Shown here piece by piece: positions 1 to 7,387 of a stretch of DNA of 27,609 nt. The notes under the pieces were generated by a model. It was not told the DNA's origin. It saw nothing but the letters and a program-made list of their open reading frames with translations, and did no database searches. The translations under genes and the position numbers were made by a program. Each line of letters starts with the position of its first letter. Positions within the stretch are counted from its first letter, which is position 1. Origin of the DNA: an uncultured Cellvibrionales bacterium (GTDB taxonomy: Bacteria; Pseudomonadota; Gammaproteobacteria; Pseudomonadales; UBA7434); NCBI GenBank assembly GCA_937897785.1, contig CALCNB010000315.1, forward strand, positions 1 to 27,609, in the 5' to 3' direction.

Positions 1-425
1 GTTATTAAACATCTTGAATTGAAATACCCTTTATCAATAATATTTAATTCGTAAAATTGCTTATCAATTAATAAAAGAATACAAAAGCATATTAATGAAA
101 TAATAAAAAACACCTGAATATCAGGCGAAAAAAATAATCCGCACCAGGTCAATAAAGTTAAGGCATTACTTAGGTAAAAATACTTGCTAATGCCATACTG
201 ACTTGGTGTAGTTAACTGCTTTTCAGACAGTTTCCTCATCAGGCTCATACCCCAAACAGCACCGCTCATGAATGAAATAATCGCTAAACAATAAAAGCTT
301 ATCAGACGATTAATGTCACTAATGAAAAAAATCTTGTCTATTCCTGCTAATGCGGCGACGGCAGCAAATATAAACGGCACAAGGCCCAAGCCCATTAATG
401 TAAATTGATGCTTGTATTTCATCAT
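1..425 (-). CDS. DUF3429 family membrane protein (3' end off window)
   Basis: The frame is open from the ATG at 425 to the window edge, so the last few residues are missing. The visible 141 residues hold four to five hydrophobic segments. They match the DUF3429 pattern: an N-terminal 'GLGLVPF' stretch, a central 'SFMSGAVWG' motif (the family's SF.GG.hWG), a 'LLTW' helix and a C-terminal 'DKGYFNSR' near the usual family end. It is therefore an inner-membrane protein of unknown function. An AGAAGAG ribosome site lies just upstream of two tandem ATG codons (425 and 422), so either could start it. It follows dbpA on the same strand after 23 bases and is probably the last gene of that run. The family call rests on motif memory only. 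Confidence 0.75.
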   Translation of the reverse strand, partial: MMKYKHQFTLMGLGLVPFIFAAVAALAGIDKIFFISDINRLISFYCLAIISFMSGAVWGMSLMRKLSEKQLTTPSQYGISKYFYLSNALTLLTWCGLFFSPDIQVFFIISLICFCILLLIDKQFYELNIIDKGYFNSRCLI

Positions 426-448
426 GGTGTTGCTCTTCTTATAGAACT

Positions 449-1837
449 TTACAGTGATATTTTTCGAGCCTGAAATTGACGGCCTTTTATTTTCCCTTGA
501 TTTATCTTCGCCAATGCTATTTTAATCATCTCTCGATCGACGGCGACATAACTACAAAAATCAAAAATATTAATTTTTCCAATCGCATGAGCGTCAATGT
601 CATTACCTGCCGTCAGCGCGCCAAGAATATCGCCAGGCCTAAGCTTTTGCTTTTTTCCACCATTTATTTTTAATGAAAGCTTTTCGGGCAACTTAGGCTT
701 ATCTGTTAATGATTCCGACTTAGGCAATACATTGATCGTTATGGATTTGCCTAAATGTTTTTCTAATAGATTTAATTTATAATTTTCTTTCTGGCTCACT
801 AAAGTACAGGCGATTCCTTTATTGCCCGCCCTGCCTGTTCTGCCAACGCGATGAACATGCACATCAAGATCACGAGCAATTTGATAGTTAACCACTAGAT
901 CAAGTGCATCGATATCTAAACCTCTTGCCGCAACATCCGTCGCAATAATCAGCGTAATACTTTTATTATCAAACTGGACCAATACCTCGTCTCGATCTTT
1001 TTGATCGAGGTCGCCATGTAAAGCCATAGCTGCGAGCCCTTGCTTTTTTAAATAATTAGCGATCATTTCGGTTTCACGCTTAGTATTACAAAACACCACA
1101 GCAGAACTCGGTTCATGCTTTAACATGAGCAGTTGAATGGCGTTCAGACGCTGCTGCTCATCGTCTATTTCATATACCTGTTCTGTTATTACATTATCAT
1201 GATGCTCTGTATCGATCTCAATAAACTGCGCCTGATGCGTTATTTTTTCAGCCATTGATGCAATTGCTTCGGGATAAGTGGCGCTAAATAACAGGGTTTG
1301 TCTTTTGTTGGGCAGCGAGGCAATGATCGTATCTAATGATGGTTGAAAGCCCATCTCTAACATACGGTCCGCCTCATCGAGCACCAATAACTTAAGCCGA
1401 TCGGCGGCCAGCCTGCCTTTTTTAATATGATCTTCTATACGGCCAGGCGTACCAACGATAATATGCGCACCGTGTTCTAACGAGCCTATTTGCGGGCCTA
1501 GCGCTTTCCCTCCACAGAGCGTTAATACTTTCACATTATGTGTGGTGCGGGCTAAGCGTCGAAGCTCTTTTGATACTTGGTCCGCTAGCTCTCTTGTTGG
1601 ACAAAGCACCATCGCCTGAATATAAAACTGCTTAACTTTCAGCTGCGCTAGTAAACCTAAGCCAAACGCGGCTGTTTTTCCTGAGCCCGTTTTACTTTTT
1701 GCAATCACATCTTTGCCTGCCAGTATTTCGGGTAGGCTTATCGCTTGTATCGCGGTCATTTCTTTGTAGCCCAAACTGTCTAAGTTATCAATAAGCTGAT
1801 GGGCTAAATCTAAAGATGAAAAACCTGTCTCGTTCAC
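449..1837 (-). CDS. dbpA: DEAD-box ATP-dependent RNA helicase DbpA
   Basis: This RNA helicase acts in assembly of the 50S ribosomal subunit, where DbpA is guided by 23S rRNA hairpin 92. Visible motifs in order are the Q-motif region (about residues 24-31), Walker A 'SKTGSGKT' (48-55), 'PTRELA', the DEAD box 'LDEAD', 'SAT', 'ATDVAARGLD' and 'HRVGRTGR'. The last 70 or so residues, starting at 'LRPGDILGAL', form the DbpA-specific RNA-binding domain, which separates it from RhlE or SrmB. I place the start at the GTG at 1837. AAGGAG (1843-1848) lies 5 bases upstream of it, while the GTG at 1843 overlaps that ribosome site and cannot use it. This gives 462 residues, about the E. coli length. It follows the DUF2058 gene by about 30 bases on the same strand. 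Confidence 0.93.
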   Translation of the reverse strand: MNETGFSSLDLAHQLIDNLDSLGYKEMTAIQAISLPEILAGKDVIAKSKTGSGKTAAFGLGLLAQLKVKQFYIQAMVLCPTRELADQVSKELRRLARTTHNVKVLTLCGGKALGPQIGSLEHGAHIIVGTPGRIEDHIKKGRLAADRLKLLVLDEADRMLEMGFQPSLDTIIASLPNKRQTLLFSATYPEAIASMAEKITHQAQFIEIDTEHHDNVITEQVYEIDDEQQRLNAIQLLMLKHEPSSAVVFCNTKRETEMIANYLKKQGLAAMALHGDLDQKDRDEVLVQFDNKSITLIIATDVAARGLDIDALDLVVNYQIARDLDVHVHRVGRTGRAGNKGIACTLVSQKENYKLNLLEKHLGKSITINVLPKSESLTDKPKLPEKLSLKINGGKKQKLRPGDILGALTAGNDIDAHAIGKINIFDFCSYVAVDREMIKIALAKINQGKIKGRQFQARKISL

Positions 1838-1871
1838 CGTCACTCCTTATTACATTATTTTGTAGAATGAC

Positions 1872-2444
1872 TTACCACATTAGATCATCAGGGACAACGA
1901 AGTCGGCATAGGGATCATCTTCACTGCTTGATGCAGTTGAATTATCAGCAATAGAAGTTTCATTTTTTGTATTCTGTAACACCACGGTGCGATCATCCCG
2001 CTGGTTGATTTTATCAGCAACGGCAGCTGGCACTAATTCATAAGCTTGCTCTAATTTCACAATAGCTAACCGTCCGCTAACTACACAGCTTTGCTGACTT
2101 TTATTCAAATAGATTTTTTTAATTTTTTTATTATCCACAAACTGAAACGGTATTTCGCCGTCTTTTCGACTGATAGTATTAAGTGTTATCAGTTGTTTTA
2201 TTTGCGCATTAATTGCTTTTATATCGCTCTCTTTTTGCCGCGCTAAATTACTGGCTTGGCCTTTTGCTTTTTTATCCTCTATTGACTTTTTTGCCTGCTC
2301 TCTTGTCTCATTAATCACTTGGCTGCCCTTAGGCTGCTGCTTAGCTTGCTGTTTGGCCTGCTTCTTTTTTTGCTGGGCAATTTGTTTGGCTTTTTTCTTA
2401 TCAACCATGCCAGCTTGTAATAATTGATCTTGCAATGAAGCCAT
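1872..2444 (-). CDS. DUF2058 (YaiL-like) nucleoprotein/polynucleotide-associated protein
   Basis: This 190-residue protein resembles E. coli YaiL (DUF2058). The N-terminus 'LQDQLLQAGMVDKKKAK' is the family signature. It is followed by about 60 residues very rich in Lys, Gln and Ala that should form a charged helix or coiled coil (roughly 15-75), then a compact C-terminal region with 'IPFQFVDNKKIKKIYL' typical of the family. The acidic tail (about 165-190) is probably disordered. The molecular function is not established; family names suggest nucleic-acid association. The ATG at 2444 is preceded by GAGGACA at a slightly long spacing. It sits between folA and dbpA on the same strand, with a gap of about 40 bases to folA. 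Confidence 0.85.
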   Translation of the reverse strand: MASLQDQLLQAGMVDKKKAKQIAQQKKKQAKQQAKQQPKGSQVINETREQAKKSIEDKKAKGQASNLARQKESDIKAINAQIKQLITLNTISRKDGEIPFQFVDNKKIKKIYLNKSQQSCVVSGRLAIVKLEQAYELVPAAVADKINQRDDRTVVLQNTKNETSIADNSTASSSEDDPYADFVVPDDLMW

Positions 2445-2484
2445 GAATGAATTGTCCTCGACGGTTAAACAACTTTGTCTAATA

Positions 2485-2976
2485 CTAAGATCTTACATGC
2501 TTAAAAATGTGGTAGGCATAAGCATGTTTTTCATCGACCTCGTGACGCTCAATGATTTCACTGTTCCAGTCGCTAAAGTCAAATTCAGGTAATATAGCCT
2601 CACCATCAATCTCTGCCTCAATAATCGTCTCATACACACAGTCTGCCATTTGAAACGCTTCGACAAAGAAATGAACCCCGCCAATAACAAATACTTCATC
2701 GCTACTACTGAGACCAGAGGCAATCGCTGCCTCTAAGCTGGGCTGTAATTCAATACCCGCAACCGTTTGATAATCAACTTGGCGGCTTATCACAATGTTT
2801 CGCCTGCCGGGTAATGCTGACTGATGATCTTCATAAGTTTTACGGCCCATAATAATGGGCTTGCCTAAAGTCGTACGCTTAAAATGACCAAATTCATCCG
2901 GCAGATGCCAAGGAATTTTCCCGTTCTTACCAATACAGTGATTCATAGAGCGAGCAAATATAATGGATAATGACAT
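2485..2976 (-). CDS. folA: Dihydrofolate reductase
   Basis: It reduces dihydrofolate to tetrahydrofolate with NADPH in the cytoplasm, supplying one-carbon metabolism. The 163-residue length and the motifs 'IGKNGKIPWHLP', 'KRTTLGKPIIMGRKTYE', 'LPGRRNIVISR' and 'VFVIGG' fit chromosomal DHFR. I start it at the ATG at 2976; the longer frame would begin with a TTG at 2991, and a GGAA lies about 10 bases before the ATG. Several active-site positions differ from E. coli. Aligning by eye, D27 is Glu (E28), M20 is Ile, L28 is Phe, W30 is His, G97 is Val and Y100 is Phe. Glu at the proton-relay position also occurs in eukaryotic and some plasmid DHFRs. It lies between the DUF2489 and DUF2058 genes, not beside thyA or ksgA/apaH. 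The family call is firm; a primary housekeeping role is likely. Confidence 0.9.
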   Translation of the reverse strand: MSLSIIFARSMNHCIGKNGKIPWHLPDEFGHFKRTTLGKPIIMGRKTYEDHQSALPGRRNIVISRQVDYQTVAGIELQPSLEAAIASGLSSSDEVFVIGGVHFFVEAFQMADCVYETIIEAEIDGEAILPEFDFSDWNSEIIERHEVDEKHAYAYHIFKHVRS

Positions 2977-3041
2977 AAACTTGGTTTCCAAGCGGTGGGA
3001 AGTTAAAAGCTGTCGGTATTGATATCTTTACTGATGAATAC

Positions 3042-3551
3042 CTAGCGTTGATTAAGCATTTGGTCGACTGCTATGACTGCATGCTGGATACGCGCCTCAA
3101 ATTGCGATTCAATTGTTTCACGTTCAAGCGTAAATTTGTATCGCTCTTTGCTCGATAGCCGCTTCCAATCGGCTAATATTGGTATGTGTGACGTTGCAAA
3201 CGCTAAATCATCAAATGCTTGATATTGCTTTCGTTCATCTTCATCAAGATCAAGCATCTTGGCTAAACCTGAAATGCGAATCGAGGCTTCTGTTACAGAT
3301 ACTTGTTTTTGCGACAAACAACGAATCAATACTGCAATGCTCTCTTGGTGCTCACGACGACTTTCACTGCGCTGCTGCTTAAGCGCCGCTTGAGCCTGCT
3401 GAGCTATTTTTTTTTGCTGCCACAACTGCCAACAAACCTGTACAGCATATACACCTAGCCCTGTAATGATTAACAGCATTATCAATTGCGCGTAATTTCC
3501 CATAGCTAACGCTAAGCTCCTATTCTGAGCTGATAATTCATTCAATGACAT
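3042..3551 (-). CDS. DUF2489 family single-pass membrane protein
   Basis: The 169-residue protein has one membrane segment (about residues 20-40, 'YAQLIMLLIITGLGVYAVQV'). A basic Gln-rich coiled-coil linker follows (about 45-70), then a helical domain with the DUF2489 hallmarks: 'SIAVLIRCLSQKQVSVTEASIR', an aspartate-rich turn, 'HIPILADWKRLSSKER' and a C-terminal 'ERETIESQFEARI'. The function is unknown; it should be anchored in the inner membrane with a cytoplasmic domain. The start is uncertain. The ATG at 3551 has no visible ribosome site, while the in-frame ATG at 3503 has AGGAG 12 bases upstream and still keeps the membrane helix. It is the first gene of the minus-strand run that continues into folA. 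Confidence 0.75.
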   Translation of the reverse strand: MSLNELSAQNRSLALAMGNYAQLIMLLIITGLGVYAVQVCWQLWQQKKIAQQAQAALKQQRSESRREHQESIAVLIRCLSQKQVSVTEASIRISGLAKMLDLDEDERKQYQAFDDLAFATSHIPILADWKRLSSKERYKFTLERETIESQFEARIQHAVIAVDQMLNQR

Positions 3552-3909
3552 TTTACGCGCACACTATTGCTATGGTTTGCTTTATGAAATGATTAAAAGC
3601 CATAAACCTATGCTAAAAAAACCCTCATTGCCGCAAAGTTGCTCATTATGGTTATCGACATCGTATAAAACAGGCCTTTTTTATTGGACAATAATCACAC
3701 AAAAATATCGATTCTGATTGGAAAAAAAACAAAATAACCGTCTATTGATTGTTAATCAGCCTACACATTACAATTTTGTACTTTCCTTAAGAATTTGTGT
3801 CATCATGAGGCATCCAGCTTTTTTACACAGCCGTATCAACAATATACGATGTAAATAATTCACAAAGCTAGATTGATTATAAATATAAAAAACAATTAAG
3901 GAATGCCCT
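3552..3909. other. AT-rich intergenic region between divergent genes
   Basis: This 358-base spacer separates the minus-strand DUF2489/folA run from the plus-strand SirB1-like gene, so it must carry both promoters. It is clearly richer in A and T than the flanking genes. I see only weak signals: a TTCACA (3859-3864) and TATAAA (3884-3889) pair with a long 19-base spacer in front of the plus-strand gene, and a small inverted repeat TGATT-gtt-AATCA at 3746-3758. An AAGG ribosome site sits just before the ATG at 3910. I see no RNA gene and no convincing reading frame. Confidence 0.5.
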
Positions 3910-4776
3910 ATGGACCAATGCCTTAACCCCCATCAGCATTTAGCGGTAATCGGAAATATTAAGGACAACGATATCTGCCTAGCATGCGCAGCCATTGGTT
4001 TATCTACTAAGCCAAACCATGGTGCCGACTTTTACACTCACCAACTCGCTGAACTTTCTGATGCTGTTCACGCGTATTATATCGGTTTTGCTGGCGGCGA
4101 TCCCTCTACCGATAGACTCGGCCGTGCCACACAACACGATATCATTAAGAAATTAGCGGCGATAAGGGCCGTGGTGTTTGACCAATACCAGTTTCATAAT
4201 GAGCGCTCTGTTAATGACCCTTCCGCAAAAACTGATTTTTGTGACATGTTAGAGCGACGAAAAGGAACCCCCATTAATCTAGCTATCTTATGTATGCATT
4301 TAGCGCGCTCACAAGGCTGGGCAGCTGAAGGTATTGCAATACCGGGACACTTTGTTTGCCGGCTTGAGGCAAACGGTGAGCGAATTATTTTTGATCCATT
4401 TAATCGTGCTAAAGCGTTAAACGCTTCCGATCTTCGAAGCCTAGTTAAACAGACCTTAGGCTTCCAAGCTGAGCTTGAATACAAACATTATAGCGCTATT
4501 GAAAATCGTTCTATACTTCTAAAGTTACAAAACAATATTAAGCAACAACAAAAACAGCGTAAAAACTTCCGTGCTGCCCTGGCTGCCGTTATCACAATGC
4601 AGAAAATCGCGCCTGAAGAGCCTCGCTTTCTTTATGATGCAGGTCTACTCTATGCTCGGGCCAACCAAGCTAAAACAGCAATTACTGTACTCAGCCGCTA
4701 TATCAAACAATCTAAATCACAGTATAGAAAAAATAGCGCCAATCGGGTGTTGCGTTTATTAATGCAGCAACGGTAA
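3910..4776 (+). CDS. SirB1-like transglutaminase-fold protein with C-terminal TPR
   Basis: The 288-residue protein has the SirB1/YchA layout. The transglutaminase-like region (about residues 60-180) contains 'DMLERRKGTPINLAILCM', 'GIAIPGHFVCRLE' and 'IIFDPFNRA'. It is followed by a C-terminal pair of TPR-like helices (about 215-285). The His of PGHF and the Asp of DPF are where the family's His and Asp fall. At the place of the papain-type Cys I read Ile/Asn rather than Cys, so peptidase activity is doubtful, as for other SirB1 proteins. The molecular role is unknown. In E. coli the relative sits in the prfA-prmC region; here it stands alone. AAGG lies upstream of the ATG. Gpx follows on the same strand after 121 bases. 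Confidence 0.78.
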   Translation: MDQCLNPHQHLAVIGNIKDNDICLACAAIGLSTKPNHGADFYTHQLAELSDAVHAYYIGFAGGDPSTDRLGRATQHDIIKKLAAIRAVVFDQYQFHNERSVNDPSAKTDFCDMLERRKGTPINLAILCMHLARSQGWAAEGIAIPGHFVCRLEANGERIIFDPFNRAKALNASDLRSLVKQTLGFQAELEYKHYSAIENRSILLKLQNNIKQQQKQRKNFRAALAAVITMQKIAPEEPRFLYDAGLLYARANQAKTAITVLSRYIKQSKSQYRKNSANRVLRLLMQQR

Positions 4777-4818
4777 TAAATATTGGTTAAGCTCTGCCTT
4801 TGATCGTTGAGTATTTCC

Positions 4819-4824
4819 TATAAT
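4819..4824 (+). promoter_or_regulatory. Possible -10 element upstream of glutathione peroxidase
   Basis: A perfect TATAAT lies in the spacer 73 bases before the peroxidase ATG. The best upstream match for a -35 box, TTGATC at 4800-4805, is only 13 bases away, so the promoter would be weak, activator-dependent or misassigned. The hexamer match alone is thin evidence. Confidence 0.3.
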
Positions 4825-4897
4825 ACTTGTTAATTAAGGTATGATAAGCTCGCTACTTAACAATCCATTCACTTTAGTTCAAAGAAGAGTATTAATT

Positions 4898-5377
4898 ATG
4901 ACTGGCATATATGATTTAAATTTTACCCTCGCCGATGGCAGCTCACAGTCAATGGCAGACTATAAAGATAAGGTTTTGTTAATTATCAATACTGCCAGCA
5001 AATGTGGCTTTACGCCGCAATTCGAAGGTCTCGAGCAACTCAATAAAGACTATTCAGAAAAGGGTTTGGTGGTACTTGGCTTTCCTTGCAATCAATTTGG
5101 CAAACAAGATCCTGGTAACATGAGTGAAATCACAGAATTTTGCCAACTCAATTATGGTGTTAGCTTCACCATGGCTGAAAAAATTGACGTCAATGGAAAC
5201 AACGCCCACCCACTGTTCAATCATTTAAAAAGTTCTGCTAAAGGCATCCTTGGCTCAGAGGGGATTAAGTGGAATTTCACTAAATTCTTAATTGGTCGTG
5301 ATGGTGAGGTACTGAAGCGATTTGCTCCGACCGTTAAGCCTAGTGATATTGCCACGGCGATAGAAGCGGCTTTGTAA
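4898..5377 (+). CDS. Glutathione peroxidase, thioredoxin-dependent type
   Basis: This cytoplasmic thiol peroxidase reduces H2O2 and organic hydroperoxides. Counting from the ATG at 4898 (159 residues), the catalytic tetrad of the family is visible: Cys36 in 'NTASKCGFT', Gln70 in 'FGKQDPG', and Trp125-Asn126 in 'KWNFTKF'. Cys82 in 'EFCQLNYGV' matches the resolving Cys of the yeast Gpx3/Orp1 type, so recycling by thioredoxin rather than glutathione is likely; Cys64 is the third conserved Cys. I chose 4898 rather than the in-frame ATG at 4841 because AGAAGAG precedes it and the longer form adds 19 unconserved residues. The gene ends with no gap against the convergent zinc-ribbon gene. It is related to btuE/bsaA. 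Confidence 0.92.
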   Translation: MTGIYDLNFTLADGSSQSMADYKDKVLLIINTASKCGFTPQFEGLEQLNKDYSEKGLVVLGFPCNQFGKQDPGNMSEITEFCQLNYGVSFTMAEKIDVNGNNAHPLFNHLKSSAKGILGSEGIKWNFTKFLIGRDGEVLKRFAPTVKPSDIATAIEAAL

Positions 5378-5659
5378 TTATCTTAATTCAATACCGCAAT
5401 GCCCACATTTCTTGGGCAAATAAATTAAGCCCTCCTTACCACGAGGGCTTTCTCCGCATGCAGGACAGCGATAAACTTTATCAATATTAAATATCCATAA
5501 AAAGAAAATAATCACTATTGGAACAAAGGTTTGCTGGTAGACGCCCCACTGTTTCGTCAACCAAAGCGCTGCCGCAATTATCACTGCCATCGTTATATTG
5601 ACTAAATAAAAGCGTATAGCCTTATGTTTAAACTGTTGTTTGATCTGATGATTATTCAT
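5378..5659 (-). CDS. Small membrane protein with C-terminal zinc ribbon
   Basis: I do not recognise a named family. The 93-residue protein has a basic N-terminus, two membrane helices (about residues 18-35 and 45-58), then a CxxC...CxxC zinc ribbon with Cys65/Cys68 ('CPACG') and Cys85/Cys88 ('CGHCG'). The ribbon should be cytoplasmic if the helices form a hairpin. The start is the ATG at 5659, which lies inside the end of the symporter gene: ATGAATAA (5652-5659) holds this start and the upstream stop. Translation is thus probably coupled. A longer in-frame reading from 5719 would overlap the symporter by 68 bases and is unlikely. Function unknown; zinc binding is inferred from the cysteines. 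Confidence 0.65.
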   Translation of the reverse strand: MNNHQIKQQFKHKAIRFYLVNITMAVIIAAALWLTKQWGVYQQTFVPIVIIFFLWIFNIDKVYRCPACGESPRGKEGLIYLPKKCGHCGIELR

Positions 5660-6920
5660 TGGCACTTTTTTGATTAAACACCGTTTTGTCAATCGCTTGC
5701 TCACTGTTCGCCACGACACAAGCCACGAGGGAATCGCCGGTTAAATTAACGGCCGTTCTTAACATATCGAGCAAGCGATCAACGCCGATTATCAAAGCAA
5801 TGCCCTCAACGGGCAAACCGACTTGTTGCAATACAAGAGCTAAGGTAATCAAACCGACACCGGGTACTCCCGCAGTGCCCACCGACGCTAAAGTAGCGGT
5901 TAGAATAACGGTCAAGTAACCTACCACACCCACATCAATTTGATAAGCTTGAGCGATAAAAACCGTAGCCACTCCCTGCATGATTGCAGTACCATCCATA
6001 TTAATCGTTGCGCCGAGAGGAACGGTAAATGCCGCAACCGATTTTTTAACGCCCATTTTTTTTTGCACGGTATCTAAGGTAATGGGCATGGTGGCATTGC
6101 TCGATGCAGTTGAAAATCCAAACATTAACACCGGCCTTAAATGGTGAAGAAATTGGCGAGGACTAAAGCCAGTCAATACACGTAACAACAGGGTATAAAT
6201 CACCGCCGCATGAAATACTAATGCAGCCACTACGGTCAGGAAGTACGCCAGTAATTGTTGGATAAGATCAAAACCGGTGCTGTAAAAGATTTTCGCCAGC
6301 AAACAAAAAACCCCGAACGGCGCCAACTGCATTAACATCATAATCATTTCCATGATAACGGCATTCAGTGACTCGAAGCTTTTGAGCACCTTAGCGCCCA
6401 GTTGGTCGGATCGTGAAATAGCAATGCCCAGTAAAATAGCAAATACGATGACTTGCAACATATTCCCTTCAGCCATGGCTTTAACTGGATTATCCGGAAA
6501 GATATTAATTAAAACTTCTTTTAATGGCGGTGCCGGTGCTACTTGGTAAGCCGATTCATTCGCGGCCTGCACAGTAAAACCGCCTTGCTTACCAGGCTCA
6601 ATTAACAAGGCAAGACTTAAAGCAATGCTAATTGCGATCGCTGTGGTCATTAAATAAAGGCCTATCGTTTTCCCCGCCATCACCCCCATATTGCCATGAC
6701 CACCCAAACTGGCTGCACCGCAGGTCAGCGAAATAAAAACCATCGGTACCACCAGTAATTTCAATGAGGCTATGAAAATTTTTCCAATGAGATCAAATAG
6801 GCCAAAAAAGACAATATTTTCTATCACGGATTGATAAGGCAGCGGCGCGACAATATTGGCCAGCGAGCCAAACAGAATGCCTAACGCCATAGCAGTGAAA
6901 ATTTTCTTCGTTAAACTCAT
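5652..6920 (-). CDS. Dicarboxylate/amino acid:cation symporter (DAACS family)
   Basis: This inner-membrane carrier of the GltP/DctA/EAAT family imports dicarboxylates or acidic amino acids with Na+ or H+. It has 422 residues, a normal length. Landmarks include the serine-rich hairpin 'FSTASSNATMP' (about 269-279), 'NMDGT' (307-311), and the helix-8 motif with Asp385, Arg388, Asn392 and Asp396. These align with GltPh D394, R397, N401 and D405. Arg388 favours a substrate with an acidic side chain (aspartate, glutamate or a C4-dicarboxylate); I cannot choose between them. The ATG at 6920 follows AGGGGTGG. It lies downstream of hup beyond a terminator, so it needs its own promoter, and it is coupled to the zinc-ribbon gene. 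Confidence 0.9.
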   Translation of the reverse strand: MSLTKKIFTAMALGILFGSLANIVAPLPYQSVIENIVFFGLFDLIGKIFIASLKLLVVPMVFISLTCGAASLGGHGNMGVMAGKTIGLYLMTTAIAISIALSLALLIEPGKQGGFTVQAANESAYQVAPAPPLKEVLINIFPDNPVKAMAEGNMLQVIVFAILLGIAISRSDQLGAKVLKSFESLNAVIMEMIMMLMQLAPFGVFCLLAKIFYSTGFDLIQQLLAYFLTVVAALVFHAAVIYTLLLRVLTGFSPRQFLHHLRPVLMFGFSTASSNATMPITLDTVQKKMGVKKSVAAFTVPLGATINMDGTAIMQGVATVFIAQAYQIDVGVVGYLTVILTATLASVGTAGVPGVGLITLALVLQQVGLPVEGIALIIGVDRLLDMLRTAVNLTGDSLVACVVANSEQAIDKTVFNQKSANE

Positions 6921-6972
6921 CGTCCACCCCTAGCGATTATTTGCTTCATCATACTACGGTTTATTTCTTACG

Positions 6973-7002
6973 AAAAAAAATAGAGCCTATTGGCTCTATT
7001 TT
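6973..7002 (-). terminator. Rho-independent terminator of the HU gene
   Basis: An 11-bp inverted repeat (6977-6987 and 6992-7002, arms AAAATAGAGCC) with a 4-base loop is followed, on the minus strand, by a run of eight T (complement of 6973-6980). It lies 25 bases past the HU stop, just where its transcript should end. On the plus strand the T run is only four bases, so it works mainly for the minus strand. It is the clearest terminator in the window. Confidence 0.88.
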
Positions 7003-7026
7003 GAAATTCGATTTACTGGCTGGCGA

Positions 7027-7305
7027 CTAGCCACCATTAACCGAATCTTTCAACGCTTTACCCGCTTTAAAACCGACAGAATTACTGGCCGCAATATCAA
7101 TTTCTTGCCCTGTTTGTGGGTTTTTGCCCTTTCTTGCCGCGCGTGATCGACGAACAAAACTACCGAAGCCAATTAAGCTCACCGACTCTTCTCTGGCCAA
7201 TGCCGCTGTAATCTCATCAGTGATCGCCGTAACAACTTCGCTCGCCTTTTCTTTTGAGATATCGGCTTTGTCGGCAACAATAGTGGCTAATTCAGTTTTG
7301 TTCAT
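7027..7305 (-). CDS. HU-family DNA-binding protein
   Basis: This small nucleoid protein binds and bends DNA as a dimer. The 92 residues contain the whole fold. The N-terminal 'MNKTELATIVADKADISK' helices come first, then 'LIGFGSF', the DNA-contact arm 'RAARKGKNPQTGQEI' with the intercalating proline, and the C-terminal 'VGFKAGKALKDSVN'. The start at 7305 has GGGGAA at good spacing; the upstream ATG at 7317 would lie before that site. HU genes beside rubredoxin/rubredoxin reductase genes are, as I recall, also found in Pseudomonas, which supports synteny. Whether this is the main HU or a paralogue cannot be told, so I give no symbol. Confidence 0.93.
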   Translation of the reverse strand: MNKTELATIVADKADISKEKASEVVTAITDEITAALAREESVSLIGFGSFVRRSRAARKGKNPQTGQEIDIAASNSVGFKAGKALKDSVNGG

Positions 7306-7387
7306 AGTATTCCCCATTTATTAGTGTGTTTTAACTGTACGGCTAATATCGCAAATTTAATCGTAAAATGCGATCTTTAAAACGCTG

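Noticed and set aside
3714..3759. CTGATT ... AATCAG inverted arms in the spacer before the SirB1-like gene
   Set aside because: Six-base arms with a 34-base AT-rich loop are expected by chance in such sequence.
3805..3858. Short frame starting at ATG in the AT-rich spacer (MRHPAFLHSRINNIRCK)
   Set aside because: Only about 17 codons, no ribosome site, no recognisable pattern, and in a spacer expected to hold promoters.
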